Origin: Wyeomyia smithii | Lineage: Eukaryota > Arthropoda > Insecta > Diptera > Culicidae | Direction: 5' to 3' | Assembly (NCBI RefSeq): GCF_029784165.1 | Contig: NC_073696.1 | Location: 173,094,912-173,158,911, forward strand | DNA length: 64,000 nt | In this document: one piece after another, positions 29,889-40,717 of the stretch | How positions within the stretch are numbered: the first letter of the stretch is position 1 | How the letters are laid out: each line of letters starts with the position of its first letter | Position numbers and translations under genes: made by a program | Notes under the pieces: generated by a model | What the model was told of the DNA's origin: nothing | The model's input: only the letters and a program-made list of their open reading frames with translations | The model's database searches: none

Positions 29889-30519
29889 CACACTTAAAAC
29901 TGGATCAAAAGCTCGGTAAAAAACATCCGAGTTCACTCGGCAACTTTGGATTAAACCGATATTTCAGCAAAAAAATGCCGGTTGGCGAAAGTTGTCAGAT
30001 CATTTTGCCGAGACTTCGTCCAAAAAACTAAGCTTGACGAATCTCGTCTCTATTTTTGCCCAATTTATCGTTAAACACTGTTGATGCCGAGGTCAGTAAA
30101 AATATTACTGGTGACTCGGCACAAATTTTACTCGTTGCCGTGTTTTGTTTACTCGTAGCCGTGTTTCGGTCATTCTTATGAACGAGTTGCCGCTATTTTT
30201 CTTAGTGCAAATGTATGCGTGTTACGGGGGAGCAACCAGGAAGCAAATACAAGTTTGGCTGAAATTTGTGCAAATTACAAGTGTTTACACACTTAGATTT
30301 TATTACCGAGAACTCAACAGCTGATCAATTCAGCGAAATGTTCTACAAGTTTTCGGCGAAATTTTCAAGAACTTCGGCAAATGAAATGTCAATACTTGCT
30401 GGTTTACGGTAAATCGATATATTTGCTGAGTGTTCGTCGAAATATATTGCTGACATTTGTTAAAAACTTCGCCGAGCTCAATCAGCTGTTGGGAAGTTTG
30501 CCGAGATAAATTAAGTGTG
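29889..30519. mobile_element. MITE with CACACTTAA ends and TA duplication
   Basis: CACACTTAAAA and TTAAGTGTG form the termini, with TA on each side (29887-29888 and 30520-30521), as for Tc1/mariner-type elements. The interior is full of CTCGGC/GCCGAG words (for example GAGTTCACTCGGCAAC, GTGACTCGGCAC, TTGCCGAGAC). A diverged relative ends at 49009. Confidence 0.75.
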
Positions 30520-30521
30520 TA

Positions 30522-31448
30522 CAATCCGATAGCCGAAAAAAATGTAGAACAGATCGGTGGGAAGTGGCTGGAACTCGAAAAGTGTAGTTTCAAATCGTGT
30601 GAATACAATATTGTATTTGTTTTAAGGATAGGCATTAGATGTAGTTCTAGACATGCTTGTCTTTTCTCCTCAGTAAACCTCTAGAGTGCAGGAGAACATC
30701 TTGCACTGCGGAGACAACTGCCGTCACACTAAAGAGCAAATCAATACGCTCATGCTAGAAGAGAGCGACAAACGATTTTTTCTGTTGAGATACCTGAACG
30801 CACTGTTGTGAAACCTGAAATCTCTCTCTTGCGAGACAATGAACTATGGTGTACTTTCTCACACGTGTGGACTTCACGCACAATAATTACACTGCAGAGC
30901 TATCTGAGGTGCGTTTCACAGTTGGTTTCTTGAGCATGGCAGAAGAGGTAAAGAGATTGGGACAAAAAAAAAATAGACTGCGTTGCTCGTGCCGGTCGAA
31001 TTTACTCTGCTGGAATTCGTTCGTAGCTTCACGAGGACTACATTTTTCCCGGTAGGTTTTTTTCACCTTCCGGACTACTCGCCAGTGGACACTGTTGTGC
31101 ACTTCTGCGTTTTCTCTGTGGAGTGACTCACCCCTCTTGTTTCTATCAGATGTGGGGTGAGCTGGAAGTGTGTCTGTCTCTCTGTGAGCTGGTTGAGACT
31201 AGCAATACTCAGAGGGAGAGATATGCGAAGAGAGTGTTGTGAGCCAAACGGAACTGTCAAAATTCGAGCCAAACGAACAAGAAAGGTAACACATTGAAAG
31301 GTATTGCAATAAGGTTCTATAAAGAATATATTTATTTTTACACGTTTTTCATGTTCTATTGCTAAAACATGAATTGAGAATGCTCCAAAGTTGCTTCATC
31401 ACAGTGATTTTTAACTGGTGGTTCACAAACCCTTTGTATGGTCTACAG
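30522..31448. other. No gene recognised; left hAT target site at the end
   Basis: No conserved frame. The last eight bases, GTCTACAG (31441-31448), are the target duplication of the hAT transposon that follows. Confidence 0.4.
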
Positions 31449-31705
31449 CAGCGGTTCTCAACCTGTGGTACGCGTACCCCTGGGGGTACGCGAAAGCCTC
31501 CAGGGGGTACGCGAAAAAAAAATCAGTAATGGCGGCCAAACCAATTTTCCTTTCAAATACTTCACGTGTTTTACCTTGCTCTCAAAACATAACTGTAGCA
31601 ATCAAACAAACCAAAGTCTAATTTGAAACCTGAACTAGACTGCCACAACATAATCTACCACTTCTCTCTCCCACTCTGCAAGAATAAGCCAATCCACTCT
31701 CAGAG

Positions 31706-31999
31706 TCAGGGAAACCAGATGTGCAGATTTGTCTGCAAAACGCAGATTTTTAGAGTCCGTGTGCAGATTTTTATTGATTCGTAGATATTTGCAGATTTTT
31801 CATAGTTTCTGCAGATTTTTGTCAGAGTCTCCTTATATTTACGCAGACTTTCTCAAAATGTGTGCAGATTTTCGCAGACTTTTGCTTGCGTGAGCGAAAT
31901 TTTTTCGAATCACAGATAGATTTTTTTCAGATTTCAAGCAAATTTTTCCGGTTTTTCGAGCAGTTGCAGACATTTTTCAAAAACATCTGGCATCTCTGC
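31706..31999. mobile_element. GCAGATTT-rich MITE nested in the hAT
   Basis: ACCAGATGTGCAGATTTG at the left and AAACATCTGGCATCTCTG at the right bracket about ten GCAGATTT words. A second copy spans 50395-50985 and is itself interrupted by another element. The termini are loosely inverted (CCAGATG/CATCTGG). Confidence 0.65.
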
Positions 32000-32276
32000 T
32001 CAGAGCGCAATGTTTTTCATTCTTGGTTTTTATCTCGTCAAGTGTGTGAGCTAGAGCGAGAAGACTATATGTTGCAATGTCATCTGATTCATCGTTTGTT
32101 CACCACCTCGTCAAAGAAATGTCAACAAAGCTAATGAATGAGAGAAACTTGAAATTTGCAAAAACTTGAACTAAAAATTCTTACATTTCAAGGAGGAAAA
32201 TCAGTTATTTGTGTTTAAAGTAAGTAGATTATTTCATTGACATGCGATTAGTAACTGATAATAATTGTTCGCAGCA

Positions 32277-34153
32277 ATGGAAACCTGGTTAAAAACAGGT
32301 TCGCTGAAAACGAATGCCACTCAGGAGGAGGAACCGAATGACCGGGAAAAGGCTGAGCCCGACCCATCTATGTCCGTTGTCGGTAGAAGCAAAAACAGAA
32401 AATATGATCCAGATTACTTAAAATACGGATTTACATGTGCGGAGAACGATGATTGTCCAAAAACCGTGTGTATTGTCTGCAGGGAGACTTTGGCCAACAG
32501 CTGCTTGAAGCCGTCGTTATTACACCGTCACTTGTCAACAAAGCATCCAACTTATGCTGACAAGAAACTTGCATTCTTCTAGCGGCTGTTGAAGCAAAAA
32601 GAACTTCCGAAGCTTTTCTCAGCATCAGGATTGGAAAACATGAATGCACTTGAAGCTTCTTTTCGGATTAGTTATCACGTGGCAAAGTCTGGAAAAGCTC
32701 ACACCATCGCTGAGAATTTAATTGCTTCATGTTTACAGGATGCCGTGAAGTGCATACTGGGAGAAGGTCCTGCTCTTAAAGTAAGTCGCATTCCTTTATC
32801 AAACAGTACAGTTTCTAGGAGAATTGAAGATATGTCCGTTAATATTGAAGATACGGTTGTTGCCCGTGTAAAGAATAGCAAATATTTTGCAATTCAAGTT
32901 GATGAAAGTACCGATGTTTCTGATTTTGCTGTTCTTTTAGTCATTGTACGGTATATAAATGTATCAATGGTGGGAGAAAATCTTCTTCTTTGTCATGCAT
33001 TGACGAAAAGGACTAGAGGTGAGGATATTTTCAACGCAATCAATGTGTATTTTGAAGAAAAGCAAATTGATTGGAAAAACTGCTGTGGGCTCTGCACGGA
33101 CGGTGCTAAATCGATGTCCGGATGTTACTCAGGACTGCGTGCGAGGGTTTTGGAAGTAGCTCCTAATGCAGTTTGGACACATTGCTGCATTCATCGGCAG
33201 AACTTAGCATCTAGCCGTCCACCCATATATTTGAAATCTGTACTCGATGAATCCGTTAAAATCGTTAACTTCATTAAACCAAAAGCCACAAAGTCTCGGC
33301 TATTCACGGTGCTGTGTGAAGAAATGGGTTGTAACCACACTACTCTCCTTCTGCACACTGAGGTTAGATGGCTGTCACGCGGAAAAGTGATAAGCAGACT
33401 TTTTGAGCTTCGACGAGAGGTTGATACTCTTTTCAATGATCATCCATTTTACTTGCAAACAAAAATTAAGGATTGCGATTGGGTTCAGACTTTAGCCTAT
33501 CTCTCAGACATTTTCTCCAATATCAACACGCTTAATATTTCTCTTCAACACCACTGTCACAATTTTCGGTGTTCATGATCGCATCGAGGCTATGATAAAA
33601 AAAAATTGAGTTTTGGAAACAGTGTGTACAAAAGAACCAAACTGAGATTTTTGAAAATTTACATGACTTTTTGGTAGATGCTAGGATTAAACTTTTGGTA
33701 AGCATTAAGAAAGAAATTATTAGGCATCTCGAGGAACTGAAATCGTCGTTTCGACAGTATTTTCCGAAGCCTAGCAATGAAAATAACTGGATTGCTGATC
33801 CTTTTGCCTCTGAAAACTTGGATACTGCCCGATTTAGTTGTAAGGAAAAGGAGCGGTTAATCGAACTGTCGTGCAATAGTACACTGAAGCAAGATTTCAA
33901 GGAAAAGTCGTTGGTTACATTTTGGATCGACAACGGAAACGAGTTTGCGGATCTGTCCGAAAAAGCAATTAAATACCTTTTGCATTTCACTAGTACTGAG
34001 CTGGTAGAAAAATCATTTTCTTCATACACTTATATCAAAAATAAGTATCGAAATAAGCTCAGTGCTACACATGATTTGCGAATTTATCTCAATTTTTTTG
34101 AGCCCGATTTCCAAAAACTAATTTCACAAAAACAAGCACAAGGATCCCACTAA
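32277..34153 (+). pseudogene. hAT transposase, ZBED5/SCAND3-like, disabled
   Basis: ATG 32277 follows a probable acceptor TTCGCAG. The N-terminus is a BED zinc finger (CIVCRETLANSC ... HRHLSTKH). It is followed by the hAT catalytic region, with acidic positions in FAIQVDESTD and CGLCTDGAKSMSG, the THCCIHR Cys/His pair and VRWLSRGKVISRLFELR. The C-terminal dimerisation part is TELVEKSFSSYTYIKNKYR. It resembles the ZBED5/FAM200/SCAND3 branch of hAT-derived proteins. Lesions: TAG at 32580-32582 in frame after the BED finger, and two frameshifts between about 33545 and 33610, around an A9 run. The rest reads cleanly, so inactivation is fairly recent. An intact relative could supply transposase in trans. 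Confidence 0.9.
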
Positions 34154-34417
34154 GACTGAGAAAAATGAAACATGGTTCATCAATAAACATATTAAATAAA
34201 ATTATAATTAATTAAAAAAGTTTGGAAACAAATTTTTTGTTGTTTTATTGGAGAGTTCTACTAACCACATTGCAGATTACTTCAGTTATTTTCACAAATT
34301 GCTATAGGTATAAAAAATTTTGTAAACCAGCAAAAAAAATGTAGGGGTACTTTTAATTTGGGAAATATCGCCAAGGGGTACGCGGACAAAAAAAGGTTGA
34401 GAACCGCTGGTCTACAG

Positions 34418-35026
34418 AATAATGATTAAAGTATATAAAATTAAACATAAACATAAAATTTAACTTCTTCACGGTTTTTGTGATGCACTTTATTATTCCC
34501 CAGGACTTCCACCGTCACCATCAGCTATACGAGCCGAATTAAAAAAGTTAGTCAACATTGCGCTTTGAGAAGAGATCTGGCACCTCTGATATGTAAAATC
34601 TACACGGAGAAAGAAAAAAACCCAAATTTGGGTGTTTTCCACGCAAATCAGTACTTCCGTGCGGGTACCCAAATTTAGGTAAACCCTGTTTACTTACTTT
34701 TGAGTATCAGCGATAAAGTCATCGGTGAGTATATTTCACTGAACCGTAAGAAAATTCATTTTGCGTTGAAACTACCCAAAGGAAAAAAATATACGCAGGG
34801 ATGCATGCACTTTAATCGTTTGCTGGAAAGTATGGAAAAATGGGATTTCAAAACGATGTTTTCAAAAAAATAGACGAACAGTGTAACAGATATTTATTAT
34901 CATAAGATCTTAAAATTAAGCGACCAGTCCATATACGTATTTATAGCTGTCTCAGTTCAAATTTATTAAACACGTGTTTCTGATCGCAACTTAGATATTT
35001 AAAGGTAAACATTTAGGCAAACATTT
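34418..35026. repeat. ACCCAAATTTGGGT repeat segment and unassigned sequence
   Basis: 34605-34700 contains AACCCAAATTTGGGTG and TACCCAAATTTAGGTAAACC, like the words in 48100-48350 (TACCTAAATTTAGGT). It begins CACGGAGAAAGAAAAAAACC. It is probably a dispersed element whose far end I cannot place. The rest is the 3' flank of the next gene. Confidence 0.45.
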
Positions 35027-38000
35027 TTAATTTAAACTCAACAAATGGGTAGGAGTTTCACTAGGACTTTCATCTAGTTCACGAAACCTGGAGCACAGAG
35101 CCGCGACGGTATTACTTCTACAAACAATAGAAATCTTATAAACGTAAATAGAAACAATGTCAAAAAATTTTTTTAGAAGTGGCGGTACGTTGATTCCGAA
35201 AACCGCAAACAGTTTCAGCAACACGTCAATCGCTCGGATAGAGTCATTCCCGCACGGCAGAATGTTTTTTTTTAATACGATGAACAAATTTCCCTTGGTG
35301 AAAACAGTTGACACACAGATGATACGTGGTTCAGGATGTGTAATTTGATTTAATTGATGCTCCACGGCCTCAAAATCTGTTTTGTTGTTTAGCGGCTGGA
35401 AAGAAAGTTTAAAAAAAAACGTATTTACTCCACTTTCTGTTTTATCAAATCAAGATTCAAAAAGATGGCATGATTTATGTCACTGGTTAAATCATTATAC
35501 AGCGAAAATTTAAAGCACAACACATCGCGGGTACGGATTTGGCTAAGTTACGGAAACTCGACCGGTAATCCAAGGAAATCCGCTAAATAACCACAGTGCA
35601 TTCAAATCCATACCCATTATGTTTGGACCTTTACATTTATCATCGACAGAATGCTTTTGTTAGTCATATAAAAACATTCTATCGCGTTTACTCTTGTATG
35701 TTTGTATCCCGATCAGAACGAAAAAACATCTTATGCACATAAAGTTTTTTGTAACAAAATCTCCTTGTCGTTTTGTTATAATGTAGGTCTCATTATGTGT
35801 TAATATCACAAATCATATCAAAATCTTCATTAAACATTTCACGAATATATCAGAATCTATCATAAATATATTTAGTTTATTTCTACATTAGTTCCAAAAA
35901 CCCCAGTATCCAAAATGAATTACAATGTGTTACAACTATGCAACATTTTTGTTAGGTCGTTCTAATCGGGAAATTTGCAACAAAAAGTTATTTACTTTTA
36001 TCCATTGAATAAGTGGTGCTGCGGTTATTTCTGCCAAAGATAAATTTGAATTGCAGATGGTACGCCGAATTCTACGGTTAGTGAGTTTCTTCATCACTCT
36101 TAAAGCTCCTCGAACGTGTTCTGTAGAGTAGATAAATGAGAGTCATGAGTAAATTAATAATGCATACTTATTTCCAATACGTACTGTCTTCCACTTCTAT
36201 CCAATCTGTTTCTAGCATTAATCCCAGAGAAAGGAATTTACCGAGGTTGGCCTGTTGATTGTACTGCGGGTGGATACGTTCAAAGGCTTGCTGCACCTGA
36301 AATTACCATCAAATAATATTGCAATCTAAACATATCTGGCAGTGAGGGTCATAGACGGAATCAGTCCTACTACTAACCAGCGTTCCTTCAAACTGTAAAA
36401 AATGAGGGAATGTTCTCATGATGATATCAGTTTTCTCTGTGGTCTTTTTCTGTAAAATGAATTTGTGGATTTCGAAGCAAGCAGCCATGCCATTTGAAAT
36501 AGCTCTGCCGTTCTGAGGTACAGGAGTGAGCATCGCAATACACGCGGCATTTTCGTACATGGATTCCATTGGTGTCACGTTTGTTGGAGTTTTTTTTGTC
36601 TGAAAAGTCGGTTTTCGGGAGCAACATCTTTTCGCATATTGCTTACTCTTGTTTCGATTATACCAGTATGGTATCCAGACTCTTTTCCACCCAATTTCCA
36701 AAAAAAGTACGACTAAAAAAAAAGATGTTCAATCAAATAGGACTAACAAACACACAAAACGTACTTCTTTTGGAGCTTCTGGAGTCATTCGTGTTTTTTT
36801 CAGGTGAGGAAAAGCTTCGAGAATTTTGATCGCTAAGTCCTGTTTCTCTTGCACTGTTGGATACCTGTAATTAAAAATTAAAGAGTGTTAGTAAGATCAG
36901 AATAGAACCATTTCCTCATGTGAGATTGACTGACAACAGCTTAGAAGAGGGAAGAACAATGCATCCGAGGAAAATGTGCTTGATAATTCCGATCAAAACA
37001 CGACTAGAATTTCTATAGAAGTAAACAGAGTCTTTCTGATGATGCTGTTATCATAGCAGCATAAGGGTTACCTACTACTGACAGGCCGTTCAGTCGGAGG
37101 ATTGGAGTCCTTAATTAAAGTTTAATTTAATAGTAAGAAGCAAAACGATCCAAACAGGAACAGAATCATATAGGGAGCTGCGGTTAGCTAACACACTGAC
37201 ACATGAGGAGGTTGAAAAGATTGTCACCCTTTGATTATTGAAAACACGGAGTAATGTATTTTCGATGGAATCAAATTCGATCGCGTCAATCACCTGTTCG
37301 ATTTTGTTGGCAAGAAAACACAAACTCGCCAAATAATCGGGCTATTGACGGTATCAGTTGAAACATTTAGTTTTTACTCACCTTTTCTCGTTAAATATTT
37401 GATTTCCAAAGAAATGGTTTGTTAGTATGCGGTTCATATGTTTCATTTCAGTGGCTGTTGGTACAATCTGCAAGTAAAGCTTCCCTGTTAGCACTTTTTG
37501 AAAGCTACTTCTGTCGTTTTCCAAGATAGAATGAATCGACTGAAATTATGAAAAGTTTGTTAAGCTTGCTGAGAATAGGACTACCGTAAACGCGGCAAAC
37601 TTTGATAGTGCGGGTAACATTGATAGCGCGTGATATCCTGTGCATAACTACCTATTACCTATGAGACATTCTATTTACAATAGTTGTTCTACTACTATTT
37701 CATAGTTGAGGTGTTACTGTTTGTATACAGTTTGGATTTTGTGTTGTTTGCGTGATACATTTTGCAATAAACTGAAAAAAACAGTTTTCCTGATTTAGAA
37801 CTATCTTATAAGGTGCTCAAACAATCATATATTTCTTATATAACTGTCCCAAGAAGCAATATTTGAATAAAGTTTCTAGAGTCAGTGACATATTAGTGTC
37901 AAATTTTCCACATGCATTCATTCATAAAAATGTGAATGTGTCCCTTAAACCTGCACTTTTGAAAATAATATCCCAAAATGATCAAAATCTGACCATGGTG

Positions 38001-38749
38001 TGTTCATTCTGGTTGCTCAATTTATTAGAATCAGACGGCCTTTGAACGCATGAGCTACCATACACTACCGTAACCATAACGACCAACACATTGTTTATAG
38101 ACAAATCATTCACCATTCGAGACAAATAAACATGGTTATACAAAACCCGAATATAATTGATTCCTTTTGCATATTGAGAGTGCTTCATGCAACACTGTTG
38201 TAAACTAGAAAAACCTTGAACTAACCTCAGGTGAAAGTCTATGCTTCTTATTTATGCTTGTATGGACTAACGTCTAACGATGCGAGAGGCCTAAACTGAA
38301 CAAAATGAGTCTACGTGGTCCATAAACGTGGACCTTTCTAACATTTTCCTTAATTATTTCAGCATTATCAAAGTTACCCGAAAACGAAAAACTAGTCATA
38401 GGTTACAAAAAATAATCAATAGCGTAGTTGAAACAATACTGATGAATTTCGATGTTGTACATGCATTGTCGTATACCTAGTACTTATTTTAAAAATACGA
38501 AACCCGGAGTAAATTTGTTGAAGTGTCATATATTTGAGTAATACTTAAAAAAGCTATCAAAGTTTGCCACTTTTACGGTACCTACTCGTTTTTTGAATCT
38601 TACCGGTTTATGTTGGTTATCAGGAATGTTTTCATTTGACATTTGATTTTGAGGAACGAAGCTCATCGTGATCCGTCCATTTGTTTGCCCGACTTCTAAA
38701 TCCAAAACATCATTGTACCGAACCGTGGCACTACTACGATTACTATTGG
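35027..38749 (-). CDS. Seven-exon gene of an uncharacterised conserved family
   Basis: Exons on the minus strand: 38604-38749, 37382-37539, 36765-36864, 36378-36712, 36185-36296, 35996-36120 and 35027-35395. All introns are GT/AG and phases agree. The product includes SIHSILENDRSS, QEKQDLAIKILEAFPHLKKT, FWKLGGKESGYHTGIIETRV, HPQYNQQANLGKF and IRAIDVLLKLFAVFGI. That order recalls a large uncharacterised animal family, often automatically called SAMD3-like in fish; this is from memory and uncertain. No catalytic motif is seen. Exon 4 is 335 nt where phase requires 336: one base is missing in the A8 run (T8 at 36590-36597), shifting the frame after FRQKK. That is either a real lesion or a sequencing error. 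The true 5' end, upstream of 38749, was not found. Confidence 0.75.
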
Positions 38750-39308
38750 CTTAAAAAAATAACACTGGTATTTATTTTAATTGGGGGATTGCTTGTATTT
38801 GTAGTTACTGTAATTATTTATTAGTTATTTGTTTTTTTTTACGTTAGAATTATACCAAAATTAAGTAAAATTATGGCCAGAGCTTAGAAAATTTTAAATT
38901 AACAGGCAAAAAAAATTAAAAAACAGGGGAAAAAATTAACAGGCAAGGATAGTTTGAGCTGCTTTTCCCAGGCGATCTCTTTTGCTGCTGCACGCACAGG
39001 AAGCGGGACGAATGCACAAACAGAATGTGCGTTCGAATATTTTGACCAGCACCAACAAACATACATTTTTGCCAAACATTAAACTGAAAGACTTCAGTAG
39101 TGGTTCTCACGAGGTTCGATATGGGTTTCGTAGTGATACTCTCAAGGCTCAATATGTCGCTCATGCTAATGCGCAGCCTAGCTGCGAAGAATCTATCGGG
39201 TTGCTGGTTGAAGATAAAGAAAGGCCTGTACATATAGAGGTTAGAAGAGTAAAAAACCCCTGACAAGCAGCAGGAGTTAGTAAGGGTCGATGCGTAGCGG
39301 GCTTCACA
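38750..39308. other. 5' side of the seven-exon gene; no first exon found
   Basis: The first coding exon with ATG should lie here or beyond. I see no exon with family character. A plus-strand frame at 38982-39263 is open but without motifs. Confidence 0.3.
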
Positions 39309-39707
39309 AATGACAAAAAAAAGAAAGAGAAAGAGAGAGATCAAGAAAGAGAGAGAAAAAAAAGAGAGCGAACGAGAGAGACAGATGGAAACAGAGCGAA
39401 AGAAAGAGAGCAAAAAAAAAGAGAAAAGGAAAGAAAGAGAGAGGAGGAAAAAACGAGAGAAGGAAAGAAAAAGAGAGAGAAGGGAAGAATGAGAAAGAGA
39501 GAAGGAAAGAAAGCGAGAGAGTAGTAAGAGAGTGAGAAAGAGAGAAGAAAAGAGAAAGAGAGAAATAAGGAGAGAAAGAGAGAGAGAGAGAAGGAAAGGA
39601 AGATAATGAAGAAAAAAGAAAGAGAAAGAAGGAAACAGGAAGAAAGAGAAAAAAAGAAAGAGAGAAGAAAAGAAAGAGAGAGTAGGAAAGAATGAGAAAG
39701 AGAGAAG

Positions 39708-39750
<43 letters not shown>

Positions 39751-40365
39751 AAAGGAAGATAATGAAGAAAAAAGGAAAAAAAAAAGAAAACAGGAAGAAA
39801 GAGAAAAAAAGAAAGAGAGAAGTAAAGAAAGAGAGAGAGAGAAAGAGAGAGAGAGAGAAAGAGAGAGAGAAGGAAATAAAGAGAGAAGGAAAAAGAAAGA
39901 AAGAAAGAGAGAAAGAAGGAAAGAAAGAGAAAAATGGAAAAAAGAGAGAGAAGGAAAGAGTAAAAGAAAAGGAGAGAAGGAAAGAAAAATAGAGCGAATA
40001 AGAGAGAGAGAGAGAGATAGAGAGAGAGATAGGGAGAGAGAGAAAGAGAGAGAGAGGGGGAGAGAAAGAGAGAGAGAGAGAGAGAAAGAAAAAAAAAGCG
40101 AATGGGAGAGCAAACGAGAGAGAAAGAGAACGAGAGAGGAAAGGAAAGAAAGAGAAATAAAGCGAGAAAAGAAGAGAGGAAGAGAGAAAAATAGAGCGAA
40201 CAAGAGATAGAGGGGAGAAGAGATAAAGAGAGAAAGAAAGAAAGAGAGAGAGAAAGGGAAAAGGGAGAGAGAAAGAAAAAGCGAATTAGAGAGAGGGAAA
40301 GAAAGACAGAGAAAAAAAAGAGAACGAAAGAAATGGAGAGAGGAGAGAAAAGTAAGTTGACCTTC
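39309..40365. repeat. 1-kb polypurine (GA/GAAA) tract
   Basis: Almost every base on the plus strand is G or A over more than a kilobase, made of GAGAGA, GAAAGA and AAAGAGAG runs. Long open frames on both strands (Lys/Glu/Arg on one, Ser/Leu/Phe on the other) follow from the composition and are not genes. Mirror-symmetric polypurine tracts of this kind can form triplex DNA. Confidence 0.95.
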
Positions 40366-40717
40366 TGGAATCATGCAGTGCCGCTATTTCTTTTGACCAC
40401 CCCAGGAAAACCAAAAGTTAGCAACACGGACAAACTTGTATTTAAACTGCCTTTGGTTTCTTTTTACATGTACTGTGTATATATTTCACATGCACGTTTT
40501 CATATAAGTTTACATATTGTTACACGTTTTCATATAAGTTTACATATCGAGCACGACATTATTCGTCGTTATACTTTAAACTAATGTAGAAAAATTCATC
40601 AGGCTCGTTTTTGTTTTGCCATATACTATAACACTTTTTGGAATGTAATTTGTCGTGCTTTATTCCCACTAATCTTTGCGTTACAAGAACCTTGAAAGAA
40701 AATTTCGAACGACTAAA
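40366..40717. other. 3' flank of the TNP2-like gene
   Basis: Between the GA tract and the stop codon of the minus-strand ORF. It contains a short tandem GTTTTCATATAAGTTTACATAT (two copies near 40497-40548). No other feature is seen. Confidence 0.4.

Larger units (their letters stand above)
31449..34409 (+). mobile_element. hAT transposon, near complete, 2,961 bp
   Basis: The ends CAGCGGTTCTCAACCT and AGGTTGAGAACCGCTG are followed inward by GGGGTACGCG words. A perfect 8-bp duplication GTCTACAG flanks it (31441-31448, 34410-34417). It carries a ZBED-type transposase gene on the plus strand, preceded by a likely 5'-UTR intron. The termini are of the Charlie/hAT style known from animals. A smaller element (about 31706-31999) is nested in its 5' region. 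Confidence 0.95.

Noticed and set aside
39304..40374. Long open frames on both strands of the GA tract (356 codons of Ser/Leu/Phe; 172 codons of Lys/Glu/Arg)
   Set aside because: They follow from the polypurine composition; no stop codons can form easily and there is no domain or start context.
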